DNA of 22,729 nt from Bigelowiella natans CCMP2755. Taxonomy: Eukaryota > Cercozoa > Chlorarachniophyceae. The translations under genes and the position numbers were made by a program. Position 1 is the stretch's first letter, and each line of letters starts with the position of its first letter. Below the pieces are notes generated by a model. The model did no database searches. It worked only from the letters and a program-made list of their open reading frames with translations, and had not been told where the DNA came from. The stretch is from positions 1-22,729 of the forward strand of contig ADNK01000575.1 of assembly GCA_000320545.1 (NCBI GenBank), in the 5' to 3' direction. Of the stretch, positions 1 through 10,700 are shown piece by piece.

Positions 1-144
1 TTGCTCGTCGGCAGCTTTCCCCCCCATCTCATCCAACCACCAAGTTTTGACTACTATGCGAATGTGTTGCAGGGATGCTGCCAAAAGCACCGGCGACTAT
101 CTGGCCCCCAACAAATGACCGCGGGTTGTGAGAGACGACGTAAA

Positions 145-477
145 TCATCGGTGTTTTTGGCAGTAATAAGCCCTGTATTGTTCTCCGCATAGTGTCCCCC
201 TTGTTCTGATCAAAATCATTTCTCTATACTCATCTTCCTCTCCTAGGGTGCTTTCTCTCAATCCCACCCGCAAAATTGTCTGATAGGCTGCCATCTTCTT
301 CATGAAATCTGCTCCGCAATTTTTCGAGCTTCGGGGGACTTGGCATGCCTGCAAGGGCGGGGGGATGGTCATCTTCCTCCCTGACGCCTCGCTGGCGACG
401 TTGGTGGTGGAGATGGCGATGGCGATGGCGATGGCGATGATCGTTCTCTCTGTCCCTCTTGTACCTGTTGTTAACAA
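145..477 (-). CDS. possible exon of an unrecognised minus-strand gene
   Basis: An open frame of about 110 codons on the minus strand ends at a TGA at its low-coordinate end. The last 60 codons have ordinary composition (…ADFMKKMAAYQTIL…, …GEEDEYREMILIRTRG…). The upstream part is an Ala-Ile run made by the hexamer repeat at 412-439 and is not informative. I recognise no domain and found no convincing splice acceptor, so the exon start is unknown. It could be the 3' exon of a gene whose other exons I cannot place, or chance. Confidence 0.2.
   Translation of the reverse strand: MLTTGTRGTERTIIAIAIAIAISTTNVASEASGRKMTIPPPLQACQVPRSSKNCGADFMKKMAAYQTILRVGLRESTLGEEDEYREMILIRTRGTLCGEQYRAYYCQKHR
412..439. 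repeat. (GATGGC)n hexanucleotide repeat
   Basis: About 4.7 tandem copies of GATGGC. The unit is a multiple of three, so it keeps the minus-strand reading frame open. Confidence 0.9.
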
Positions 478-521
478 CGAGAATTAGTATCCACTAAAAC
501 AACGAGAAAAACAATCAGAAT

Positions 522-523
<2 letters not shown>

Positions 524-593
<70 letters not shown>
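524..593. repeat. compound (CT)n-(GT)n microsatellite
   Basis: A (CT)19 run switches directly to (GT)n with one interruption (GTGC). It gives His-Thr and Arg-Glu runs in overlapping frames, so reading frames crossing it are not evidence of a gene. Confidence 0.95.
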
Positions 594-1146
594 CTGCAAG
601 CGTGTAAGTGTGAAGTCGCTCGTTGGCATCAACATCTCGTGGTTTACTCAGTTCTGCGAGGATGAGAGAGAACGAAATAAACAGAGGGGGGGCTGCATGT
701 TGTTCGTACTCATTCCAATCATCAGCTTCTTCATAGCCATCTCGTCGTCCATGACCTGTTTCTCTATCACCCTTCCGCTCCCCATTTACCTTCTTCTTGG
801 GGCTCACAAGAGGCAGCATGGCTCTCCCCTTGATTCCCTCTCCCCCCCCCCCCTTTGCTTCTCCGCCTCCGTCTTTCCTCTCTCGCACTAAGGGGGGCAT
901 CTTCGTCTTCGCTATGGAACCACCGTCCTTAGTTTTGGGGGAGGGCACGTTTGAGACGACGGCGAAGCGCCGCTTGTGCGACAACCAACGCAGATGCAGG
1001 AATTCAGTGGTGCCGTTACTGGGTGGTGATGATGATGATGATGATGATGATGATGACGACGCTATTATCGGTCTGAATGGCAAGGACTTGGAGTCGATAT
1101 CGATCCGAATGGGTGTCGCGACGAAGCTAGCAATCGCTGTTAGCAT
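594..1146 (-). CDS. weak low-complexity reading frame
   Basis: A minus-strand frame stays open for about 220 codons if the microsatellite at its 3' side is included. It contains a Ser run from the (GAT)n repeat, Gly/Lys/Arg-rich segments and a short ordinary stretch (…RRDGYEEADDWNEYEQH…). An equally long frame is open on the plus strand (797-1555), so openness alone is weak evidence. No family is recognised. It may be a disordered exon of the gene reading leftwards, or non-coding. Confidence 0.15.
1027..1056. repeat. (GAT)10 trinucleotide repeat
   Basis: Ten GAT units. They would encode Asp on the plus strand or Ser/Ile on the minus strand. Because the unit is a triplet, flanking frames survive length changes. 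Confidence 0.95.
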
Positions 1147-1436
1147 TCGGGATAAACCTAATAGTAGTAGTCGCAGTAGTAGTAGTAGGAGGAGTCATAA
1201 TAGCAGCAGAGCTTTTCATGTTGTATGTGCATGTGCGTGCAATGGAATAATATATGTTTACATCGTCTTCTTCCCTATGTTCTCATTCAGTCGCAGCACC
1301 ATTGGGCAACAACGAAAAAATAGGTCGCTATTACCAAGCGAAGGCTGCGAATTGCGGATTCCTAGGTGTGCAAAGGCCTTACAATGGGCCTCGACTTCCG
1401 TGATCCCAACCGCAACATCTACGGCTGCTGCTGCTG

Positions 1437-2216
1437 CTATCGCCCCTTTCTTCGTTCCTCCCGCACTGCATGCTTTCGATCCTCCGTGCTATCGTCGCCG
1501 TTGTTGTTGTGGCCATCATCATTGCTCTTGGAATCCTGAGCGGCGTCTCCTTTGAGAATCAGCCCCTTAATGTACTCGGAAAAGACGTCCTTCGAGGTGG
1601 GTCTCCGCACGTAGTTCATGTCGCGCTTGATCTTGGCTAGATACTCCTTGTTTCCCATGATAGCCTTCTGAGCGAATAGCCTCAGGAATTGGTCGCCCAC
1701 ATCCAGTACAGAGTTGAAGTTGGGGCGGGGGTCGTTGTCATTGCTTCGCTGGCAGACTCTCTACGCAACAAACAGCATAATAGATCGATAAAGGCAGCAG
1801 CTAACACACGCATGATGACGACGATGACGCACTTTACGACGATGACGCACTTTCACACCCACTCGTAGAACAATCAATCTGAATTAACGACTGAAGCTAA
1901 CCACCACCTGGAAGTCCGATATGTACGCAGCGACATCAACTGCTTTCCCCTCCCTGCGTGCTTTGTTGCATGTGCCGAGAAGGAAGTGACCCACGGCCAC
2001 CGCGCCGAACAGTGAGGTGTCTCCAGGAATCTCCAAGCTCCAATCCTTCCCCAGCTCCTTGCCTATTGTAGCTGTAGTGACAGCACTGCCAGCTTTAGGC
2101 ACGTGCTACGAGGTGTGAAAGCGAAAGCAGAAAGATAAGAAGATCATTCTGGGTGAGTCCAATCTTCCACAGATTAGGAAGCAGTTGAAGTAGCAGCAGC
2201 AGCAGCAGCAGTAGTA

Positions 2217-2254
<38 letters not shown>

Positions 2255-2263
2255 TCACCAACA

Positions 2264-2305
<42 letters not shown>

Positions 2306-3111
2306 TTATCAGTCGCGGTTATATCGATGATTCTACTACTCGTCTTCTTGGTGTAGTTCTGCTGCCTACCACTCTCGCTTCTGCAGTTTCAAAGTTTTGG
2401 CTCTTCTCATCCTCATCACCCGCTCCTTCAGTTCTGTTTCCTTTATTATTTCTAATCCTGTTCTTCTCATCATTATTCTGCTGCTGCTGCTGCTGCTGCC
2501 GTGAAGCAGTATTTCCGCTTCCGGTTGAAGAGTTTGAGGTATTTTTTGAGCGGCCGAGATGCTTGATGTTGGCGGATTCGAATAGCACATTTGGCGTCCT
2601 GGGCAAGTTTTCATTGTCATATCAAAGGATCAAAGAAAAGGGAGAAAAGACAGGAGAATGGTTGCACAAAAGCTCTAAAATTGGTCTTCTTCGTCATGCA
2701 TGTGAAGGAAATACTATCATCCAAACATGATGATAAGGTGTGTAGTGATACGATGTGAAATAACCGTTTGCTGCCACAATCGAGTGTGTAGCTTTCGCTC
2801 TCGTAGTGAACACCCACAACACGAGCCTTCACGCCCTTATACAGGACCATATTCCCCTTTTTAAACTTCGGATCGACTCGAGTCGAAGTCTTTGCCTTAC
2901 CTGCTTTCACTGCCGATGATGATTTATTTTCTGCCCCTGCGCTGTTGTTGTTGCTGCTGCTGTCGCTTTTCTGTTCAGAAATCGGCGGCTTGTCTCTTCC
3001 ATCCCCTTCCGCTTGTTGGGCGAGCCGCAAACTGAGATCTTCCATACGCTTCAGAGCTATATGAAGGAAGTCTTGGACGCGGTCTATCGGGGCCAGTTGA
3101 TACTGCACAAA

Positions 3112-3202
<91 letters not shown>

Positions 3203-3780
3203 CGGGGGAGATGGAAAAGCGTTATGTTAGTCATCATGTACTAGTATATTATGTAGCCTAAAAGATGGGGATAGGCTAAATTGTCATTCGGTATTGGGAA
3301 ATGATTAGTTTTATCGCTCATTGCTTCAAGTACCCACCTTATTGCTCGCAATGATCTTCTTCTTTGAATTGGGGTGTGGTGAGGGGGGTGGGGATCCCTT
3401 TGGGACTGGCAGCAAACTCCCGCTTAAGTCATGAAGTAGCTCTCCGATAGTGGTTTGACATCGTGCGAAAGCTGGATTGCCGCCCTTTGAAAGGGGCGCT
3501 TGCCCCTTCTTTCTGATGCTATCTTCGAGCTGGAAAACCTTTGCGAACGAATCGATAACCCTGTGGAAACCTGAGCGGAGGGCGAGATCGGAAGGAGGAG
3601 GCGAACAATGCGTTAATAACGACCTGCTGCTTGCCCGTTAAGGTCGCAAACATGCGATTGGAGCTACCTTTCTCTCCCAGCGCCATCTTGAGTACCCTCC
3701 TCGATATGATTTCATCCTGCATTTTGTCAAAACGCGGGTCCTCCACCACTTCCGTCGCTCCGTATACTGCTCAGATGGAC
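1437..3780 (-). CDS. unrecognised multi-exon gene with a basic SH3/Tudor-like patch (5' end unresolved)
   Basis: Six minus-strand exons join in phase. (1) About 3780 to 3607, containing VEDPRFDKMQDEII. (2) 3560-3338, VIDSFAKVFQLEDSIRKKG, ending at AAG|GTGGGT. (3) 3102-2765, entered at TGCAG|TAT. (4) 2598-2370, with a Gln run. (5) 2105-1908, ending CAG|GTGGTG. (6) 1760-1437, ending TAG. Exon 3 begins with a helical segment (IDRVQDFLHIALKRMEDL), then a Ser/Lys-rich linker, then a compact patch KKGNMVLYKGVKARVVGVHY…YTLDCGSKR that looks like a small beta-barrel (SH3/Tudor/KOW-like). Exons 5 and 6 give a mostly helical tail (FGAVAVGHFLLGTCNKARRE, DVGDQFLRLFAQKAIMGNKEY). I cannot name the family. 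Exons 3 to 6 are well supported. The exon 1-2 junction needs an intron of only 46 bases and is doubtful. The start codon was not found; 4209-4340 is a candidate. Microsatellites lie in its introns. Confidence 0.6.
2192..2300. repeat. compound (AGC)n, (TA)n, (CT)n microsatellites
   Basis: Three adjacent repeat blocks: (AGC)n at 2192-2211, (TA)n at about 2218-2252 and (CT)n at about 2270-2300. They sit in the intron between exons 4 and 5 of the minus-strand gene. On the minus strand the last block is (GA)n and lies near that intron's 5' end. Confidence 0.9.
3115..3200. repeat. (TA)n-(GA)n compound microsatellite
   Basis: (TA)n at about 3115-3153 runs into (GA)n at 3155-3200. It lies inside the intron just upstream of the exon starting at 3102 on the minus strand; the acceptor TGCAG is about 12 bases from the repeat. 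Confidence 0.95.
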
Positions 3781-4684
3781 GGGGCTCGAGCTTTCGGCCT
3801 TAAGGCGCGGTGTTTCTGGTTATATCTAGAAATATTTTTGGCCCGAAATTTACCTATGCTTTGGAACAAAAATGAGATTGACGCAAGTAAATAATTACAG
3901 CAGTAAAGCGAAGACAAGATTTAAGCTCCAAACAAGGATGGGTATTCTCAGCTTGGGAATCAAACCAGATCCGAGCATCGGAAGGTATGGGATCATCTAG
4001 GATGTTCTCGGCACGTTTTCTGCTCCATCGAGCATCGAGCCGATAGCCAGGATTAGACGAATGCGAAGGCAGGCCATTTTAGACAATGATGCACCGAATT
4101 TAGGGAATATCATGCAGAAATTGGCCTGAGGGGAATGATCGGCTTAAGAGCAGTTCCGAACTCGCCAGTCATGCAACCCCCACCGACGACACTTGTGCTG
4201 GTGGCCACCCTCCTCGTGCACGTGGTTTCCAAACCGCTGCGATCGCTGCGTTGTTCGCGCGGAGATTCTCCTCGCTCCCTCGCGGCTGCAGCAACCATGT
4301 CGTCGAGACGAGCCTTCGTAAGTTCATAATCACCACACATGGGATGACGGGGTCTTGAGGCATGATGATGATACCGAACCAACCGACGTATTCCACGATA
4401 ACGACGCTGGTGGAGGATGATAGAATAATCAAGATTGGTGGCTTGTTTCCCTTGGTTTGTTTCTGATCAAAATTCTTTCCTCAGGCGGTGCTACCCCCCC
4501 CCGGCCTATCCAGTCCTTCGCAAAACAAAGGTTTCTTGCGAAGAGGCACATCATTCGATGTGAAGAAGAAGCCAATTATGGCACAAAGGTTTGCTACATC
4601 GCCGAATTTTCCAATCATGCTGTCATTTTTGTTATATCCCATTCGATAGAAAGTCAACGGTGACTTTCGATAACGATGATAAAT
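3781..4684. other. no gene clearly supported apart from one candidate exon
   Basis: Short overlapping frames exist on both strands; none shows a recognisable domain. If the minus-strand gene extends upstream, this is its 5' intron/exon region. Otherwise it is intergenic. Confidence 0.5.
4209..4340 (-). CDS. candidate first exon of the minus-strand gene
   Basis: ATG at 4340-4338 opens 44 codons (MCGDYELTKARLDDMVAAAA…) ending AGG|GTGGCC, a possible donor in phase 0. Composition is protein-like, with an amphipathic helix. The phase does not match the best acceptor of the next recognised exon near 3780, so an intervening exon would be needed. On the plus strand the same DNA also holds a 64-codon frame. 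Weak. Confidence 0.2.
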
Positions 4685-4709
4685 TTAAGTGCGTATGCCT
4701 GCTGGAGAT

Positions 4710-4725
4710 AAGAGAGAGAGAGAGA

Positions 4726-4759
<34 letters not shown>
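4710..4759. repeat. (GA)n followed by a G32 homopolymer
   Basis: A purine-only strand: (GA)n from about 4710, then an uninterrupted run of 32 G at 4728-4759. Such tracts can form triplex or G-quadruplex structures and are error-prone in sequencing, so the length should not be trusted. Confidence 0.95.
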
Positions 4760-4761
<2 letters not shown>

Positions 4762-4937
4762 ACATCGACAAAACATTTGACCAGACATCCGCCCTAATTT
4801 CACATTGATGACATAGTGAACGCAGCGTGAGCGTGAGGTCGCAGCGACGGTCCAACAACGCTATACGCGATGACAAGTGGACAAAGCTTGTAGTGTGCCT
4901 CCTTATCGACTTCATCGGAATGTCTACGGTATCAGTA

Positions 4938-4953
4938 TTATTATCATTATTAC

Positions 4954-4991
<38 letters not shown>
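4938..4991. repeat. (ATT)n trinucleotide repeat
   Basis: An imperfect then perfect ATT/TTA repeat. It makes an Asn run in one minus-strand frame and Leu or Ile runs on the plus strand. None of those frames has other support as a gene. Confidence 0.9.
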
Positions 4992-5180
4992 GAATTTCGG
5001 AGCTTGCTTGCCGAACGGCTTCTGTGCCCAAACACTGCCATCATTTCTTTCCGCTCAAATGAAATCATCAAAATGCATTCGTCTTCAGAAGAGGCAAGGG
5101 AAACTCTACACGAAAATTTCATTTTCTTCAGATTCGTTATGAAGTCGTATTTGAATGAAGTGTTAAAATTCCTGATGTGA

Positions 5181-5713
5181 AATAGTATACGGTGCCGGCT
5201 CTAGGCGAGACAGCGGATGTTGGGTAGAAGCGCGTCTATCTACAAATATAATTTCTTTTTCATTTTCATAACTGTTACACGCACGTGCACCCTCTTTTCT
5301 CCAATCTCGCTAGATGTTTGGTTGGCTCATCATCTGCTTCTCATTTACGGGATGAACGTGACATGCGATAACAATGGTGTTGAATGACCAGATGGGCCCC
5401 AATTAGCGCAATACTTGTACAGTATCTTTTCGGGTAAGTAACTAGGCCGTAGAATGCATTAGGCACGCACATAGGCACACGCGAAAGCGATCCGAGTATG
5501 TATCATTCTTTCCCAAATTCAGCAACGGGCTTCTAACTTCGGTGTCCTTTCTAGAAGAGCTCCTTCCGGGTACGCATATGACGGCAACAACCGGCCGTTG
5601 CTCCCCATTGGGATTTAAAACAATATCTCTCTGTGTGTAGTCGCACGGCTACCTGCGCTCGGCATTCGTAGACTTTAACTACATTAAATAGAAAAAGAAA
5701 TATATTATATTTA

Positions 5714-5753
<40 letters not shown>

Positions 5754-6130
5754 AATATACAGGAACCGACATAATTCCTACCGCCACGATAGCATGGATC
5801 CTCGAGAACTCCGGTAGTGGTTATGATACTGATGACTATATCTGCATTCTCCATCTTATTTTTTGAGGTTCATCGATGATTGTTATCGCTGCATGCACGC
5901 ATGATACTTACGCAAGTATTCCGTTGTCTTTTCGTGCACAGAGGCAGGAGATAGACTAACCCAAAAAGTTGGAGGGATGGATGTAAAATCTAAGGCCTCT
6001 GCGACAAGAAAGGAGGACTAGCTGCGATACTCATTCAGTATGTGCGCCCCACATACATATACGTGTAAATAAACCCTTGGGAGAAAAGCGAAATTGATAA
6101 TAATAATTGTGTTAAAATGCTGGTGAGATG
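5181..6130. other. gene-less, AT-rich intergenic stretch
   Basis: No reading frame of 60 codons on either strand and no recognisable RNA gene. It contains a (TA)n run at about 5722-5750 inside a wider AT block. No promoter or terminator could be assigned. Confidence 0.7.
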
Positions 6131-7378
6131 AGGTATGTCCTACTATAGACACAGGCCACATTTATGCGTTATATCTATTGTTCCTGCTAGAAATATGTCA
6201 TTAAATAAGATTTTATTCATCCCCCAGGCGATAAACTCTTGTCACAGCGAAATAAGCACGCTCTATACATTGAATTGCCAAATATCCAAGCAAATGTGTA
6301 TCATTTGCATGCGGAATGGGTGTTTCACACGCGTACATCTGGACATGCTCATTATTTGCAGCGCACATAACGATGCAACGATGCATTGTTGCACACAGCT
6401 TCATCAAATTGATGCATGTTGAGCTTTGGTCGCTAAAATCTACATGACAGCCTTGGGCGACGATGACGGGTTCCGCCAGCTCGGCCTTGTTAGCGCTTTA
6501 TCCACCCCGCACGCACAAGATCCAACATGAACTGTCATGAACGCAAACAGCTGTGTTAGTGAGCCATGGTCAAGCTGCTGTCCATGTCACCAACCATGCT
6601 AGCATGTCAGCCTCCAGATTGCGAATCCATTTTTTCACAGTCTGGAACTTGCTGCACTTCCAGACTTGCGCGTTCAAAAAATTCAAAATCGCCGATCCAT
6701 GCAACTGTTGCAGACATCACTGCAGCCATCATCATCACCACTGACCACAGCACACTGGCACATACAAGCACAGTGCGTGAACCAAACTCTAGAACTAGCA
6801 AATCCTTTGAAAGGGGGTCACAATGACTCCAATTCCATGCCAGCATTGTCATGGAAAACGTTTGCTAGTTTGGCACATTGGGATCGAGCAGAAGGGCCCA
6901 AAAATTTCCAAAAATGTCACGCCCAATGCATGTGGACAGAACACCATCACACAACGTGCACTGCGTGTCAAACAAAACAGCACATCATGACCCTTCGATT
7001 TGAGCCACATTGCAGCGCCACATGCCAGCATGCCAGCATGCTGGCATGGTCCGATTTGAATGAAAAGAATCTCCTCTGCAGGCTCTTTCTGGGGGGGATG
7101 GTTGGTAAATGTTCTGTCTAATTCATGGCGGAATGATCGGAAGGAATTCATGCATTGCAAAAACGTGCAATGGTGGCGAAAATTGGACAAAGTGAGCACT
7201 TTCCAGCATCTCCGGCCAACTTTGGCACACCTTGGCAATTTTTGAATTGCTTCTGCCATGCATCAGACTGAATGGATGGCATCCCCATGAAAGCCTTGCC
7301 GAGGCAGTTCTTTTCGACTGTGCAGCGAACAATCGAGACCACCGCACAGAAAATGCGGGGCATCAAAACGAGTGAACC
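6131..7378. other. gene-less stretch rich in CATG/TGCA words, left flank of the retroelement
   Basis: Several overlapping 60-150 codon frames occur on both strands without any recognisable motif. Words such as CATG, TGCA and CCAGCATG recur far more often than in neighbouring DNA, including a perfect 20-base palindrome at 7029-7048. This looks like decayed repeat or mobile DNA, but no terminal repeats or domain were found. With 13103 onwards it forms the original target locus of the LTR element. Confidence 0.5.
7029..7048. repeat. perfect 20-base palindrome centred on GCATGC
   Basis: CATGCCAGCATGCTGGCATG equals its own reverse complement. It is preceded by another half copy (CATGCCAG at 7021), so it may have arisen from a tandem CCAGCATG unit and its inversion. 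Confidence 0.95.
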
Positions 7379-7382
7379 AGTC
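7379..7382. repeat. target site duplication (left copy, AGTC)
   Basis: AGTC directly left of the element is matched by AGTC at 13099-13102 directly right of it. A 4-base duplication fits retroviral-type integration. Confidence 0.85.
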
Positions 7383-7708
7383 TGTTGCGCGTAAGGTGTT
7401 CACAGGCCGAGGCGCTACGTGCACAAGTAGGCAGGGGGGGGGAAAGGCACGTTTGCTTCCTTTTGAAGAGTTGTGTTTATTTTTATTAAAGATTATATTT
7501 TTATTAAATCGTGCACTGCGTAATCATTCGCGAAGCTTTCGCGAATGCCGCCGCACGTGGGGCAGCACACTTCCGGTGTGCTGCCATGAGTCCCGCCGGA
7601 ACCCACGTGCCTATGCTGTATTAATATCTACGTTATCTATATTCTATATCCGCGACAACCCCTTTGTTGTCGCACGTGACTTGTGCCCGCGTAGTGGTAC
7701 GCGCTACA
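7383..7708 (-). repeat. 3' LTR of the retrotransposon (left copy)
   Basis: 326 bases, TG…CA ends, identical to 12773-13098. It carries three strong inverted repeats: 7525-7547 (10-base stem), 7561-7585 (10-base stem, nested in a 9-base outer pair 7553-7561/7602-7610) and 7652-7673 (8-base stem). It also has three CACGTG boxes at 7554, 7604 and 7673. On the coding strand, AATAAA motifs around 7475-7506 are candidate polyadenylation signals. Confidence 0.95.
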
Positions 7709-7716
7709 CCTCCCCC
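7709..7716 (-). promoter_or_regulatory. polypurine tract (plus-strand primer)
   Basis: On the minus strand GGGGGAGG lies immediately upstream of the 3' LTR's first TG, exactly where the polypurine tract that primes plus-strand DNA synthesis is expected. Confidence 0.8.
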
Positions 7717-7759
7717 AAGTCACGTTGCTCCTTCCTTCCTTCCTTATTCCCTTAGACCT

Positions 7760-10700
7760 TCATCGCTTTCGGAACTTCACCAACCACCAGGTAATAGATT
7801 CCTCTCTAACCTTATCTCCTTTGTCGCTTACCCAGAACTCACCTTCGTCCTTAGGTTCGTGTCCATACCAGCCCTCTGCATCAAGGTCCCCCAGGACCTT
7901 ATACCAGTGCTCAAAGGGTAAGTCGGGAACAGCTAGGTAGAGTAGCTGATATTTTCCGTCCTTTATTTTCATAGCTACCCTCTCCATATTTCGTAATCCA
8001 GGGTAGCCTAGATAGACAATCTTCATGCGCCAATCGTCGTTCACCCTGACCTTATTGTTTCCATATTCCACATCGAACTTAGGTCGGGGTCCTAAACAAG
8101 GCATTGCTCGCTCCCACACAGTAGGGTTTACTTTAACATCCTCTAGGAGCTTCTCACCGATATCATAATTCTTTAGGTGACTGATGTGGCGCAAGGTGAC
8201 CCTGTTCCCATCATAGATGTAGTACTGCTTCCTCCCCTTCCTCTCGGTAACCTTTGCAACGCCACCCCAGAAGGGGTCTTGTTTATTTCTCGATCTCAGA
8301 TTTACCTTGGCCCTAACATACTGTCCTTCCTTTAGAACTCGGCCATCGTACGGGACCTTCTCGTCTTCGCTCTCGGTATCGTCGTCGTTGTCGTCGCCTT
8401 CTTCCCTCTCCTTATCCTTGATACCTCCCCCAGACGTGAAGGTGTCGTTTACTAACCCTTGTATCTTGTCTGGTGTGGTGCTATTTATCCTGCTTAGGTT
8501 GGCCAAGGTGCGGTGGAGTCGCTCTACCTTGGAGTTGGACTGGGCATAGTATACAGGTGAGGCATCAATATTAGGGTGTGGTAGCTGTAGAAGAGAGGTC
8601 TCATTATCCACATGTAACTTCTTTGGTATCTTGTTTATGCTAACTTCATCAGGGATAGCCTGGAGCTCAGACTCCCAGGTACGGTAGCAGTTAGTAAGCC
8701 TCTGCTTATATAAGCCTTTGTTCTTCTTAGCAACGTTGACCTTGATAATCTTTTTAACCCAGCACTTTCCAGTGGCCACATCAACGAAGGTAAGGTAGTG
8801 ATAGCCATCGTACTTATAAACATCAATTTGCACGATATCTAAGAAGTTCCTTGCTTTGATTTTCTTAGATGCACGGCTCTTGCTGGACTCCTTGGTGGCG
8901 ACGCCTGCCGCCTTCAAGCTGGAGCACCTGCAGCCACGCAGGTATGTCCTTATCTCTTTTAGCTTGTAGGGCCAGTAGTAATGGTAGAGTAGAGCAGTGA
9001 TATGGTTTTCTCCTACGTGTGCAGGTCCATGGGCGGTAAAGAGAAGGGCTCCCCTGGTCCGCCGTGGCACGTAGGTACGCCTAACATTATTAGTGTATAC
9101 ATATATCCTATCACTAAGTACCTCATGCTTGTGTTTGTATTTATCCAGGTGTTCTTGAAGGTGCTGGAGCTCCTCTGGCTCAGGCAGGAAGTCGCCGTCC
9201 TCGAAGGTAATCGCGTTAACCATAGGGGTGACCTGGGTAGGGACTTTCTTTTCGAACAGCCTGCTGAAATAGTCAGCAAGCTGCTTGTCTCCTGGTGCGT
9301 AGACCACTGTCCTCTTGTCCCTAAACTCTTCCGTGTCCGCCCTCATAGCTGCATACTCATCGTTAGGCGCTTCGAGCTTGCGGTCGATGCCTAGGAGGGG
9401 CTTGTGGTCAGTCATTAAGGTGAAGCTGGGCACCGACAGCAGGTAGTGTCTTAGTTTCCTCTGCGCCTCAGTCATGGCTTTATACTCTCCTTTTGTAGGG
9501 CTGTACTTGGCCTCAGCTGCTGTGCAGGCCCTGCCCCACACCCGTATGATCTGCTGGTCTTGGGTAAGTACAGCAGCCATACCTAGCTTAGACCAGTCTG
9601 TCCATAGGGTAGCTGGTCTAGTAGTGTCTAGCTTAGCATTCAATAGGGTGTTGCTGCATAACTTTATTAGGTTATCGAAGTGGGCATCAAGGCCAGCCTT
9701 GGCCCACACCTTAGCGAAGCTGAGGCCTACAGAGTTCTCCTTCCGGTAAGCAGTAGTAAAAGCAGCTGCAGTCCTAGCGTAGGTAGGGGAGAACCTACGT
9801 AGTATCCAAGCTGCAGTCTGCAAGAATGACTTTAACTCCTTTGCATTCTTAGGTTTAGGGGCTTGCTGTAGTGCTGCTACTTTCTCGGGGTTTGGGGTGA
9901 TGCGGCCTTGCTCCAGGTAATATCCACACCACTTGATTCTTGTAGCTAGGAATGTACACTTCTGCAGTCTAATAGTAAAACCGAAGTGTGCAAACCTAAT
10001 AAATATATTTTCCAGGAGGAAGATCTGAGCGACGACTGTGTTGGTACATATTATGTCATCATCCACATACACAAACACAAACACCCACAACACAGACGCC
10101 ATCCCATCATGTGTGTATGCCCTGTAGTTCTGACTACTGAACGCATCCCCTGATATGCTTAGGCCGTAAGGGAATACGACGAAGTGCCACTTCCTGTGCC
10201 TGCTGGAGAACGCGGTAATGGGGCGGGAGGTTTTGTGGATGGGTGTCTGCATGTATGATTCATTTTTATCTAGGGAAGAGTAGTATTTGTATCCTATGAC
10301 GTGTTCAATAACGTCATCTATCCTTGGTGTAGGTGTCTGGATCCTCTTTATTACTCGGTTGTGGCGGATGAAGTTGTGCGCCAGGCGGAAGAAAGGGTAA
10401 GTAGGTTTCTTAGCTAGCACATGTCTCACGTTCCATGGTGAGTTGCTTGGCTCTATCTTCCCTTCCTTTGCCCATTCATTGATCTGCCACTCTATCTTTT
10501 CCCAGTCCGCTTCCGGTCGCCTATGTTCTGGGTCATTGATGATGCACTCTTCGTATCCCTTCTTTAGCTCGATCTTTACTGGGGTAAGCTTGCTGGAGGG
10601 CTTCGTCGTCGGCTTGGTGATGTCAGAGTACTTCTCGTTTAATATTTTATTAATGTACTTTTTGCCTTTGTCGATATCCCAATCATCAGCTGGGGGGGTC

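Noticed and set aside
4135-4329. Plus-strand 64-codon frame with a signal-like start (MQPPPTTLVLVATLLV)
   Set aside because: It stops after a short stretch, has no supporting downstream exon and overlaps a minus-strand candidate exon.
4685-5122. Minus-strand frame with Asn and Pro runs
   Set aside because: Openness comes from the ATT repeat and the G32 tract; the remainder shows no motif and no splice context.
6849-7366. Two overlapping minus-strand frames with paired Cys, possible relic transposase
   Set aside because: No catalytic residues, terminal repeats or consistent frame could be found; kept only as part of a repeat-like region.
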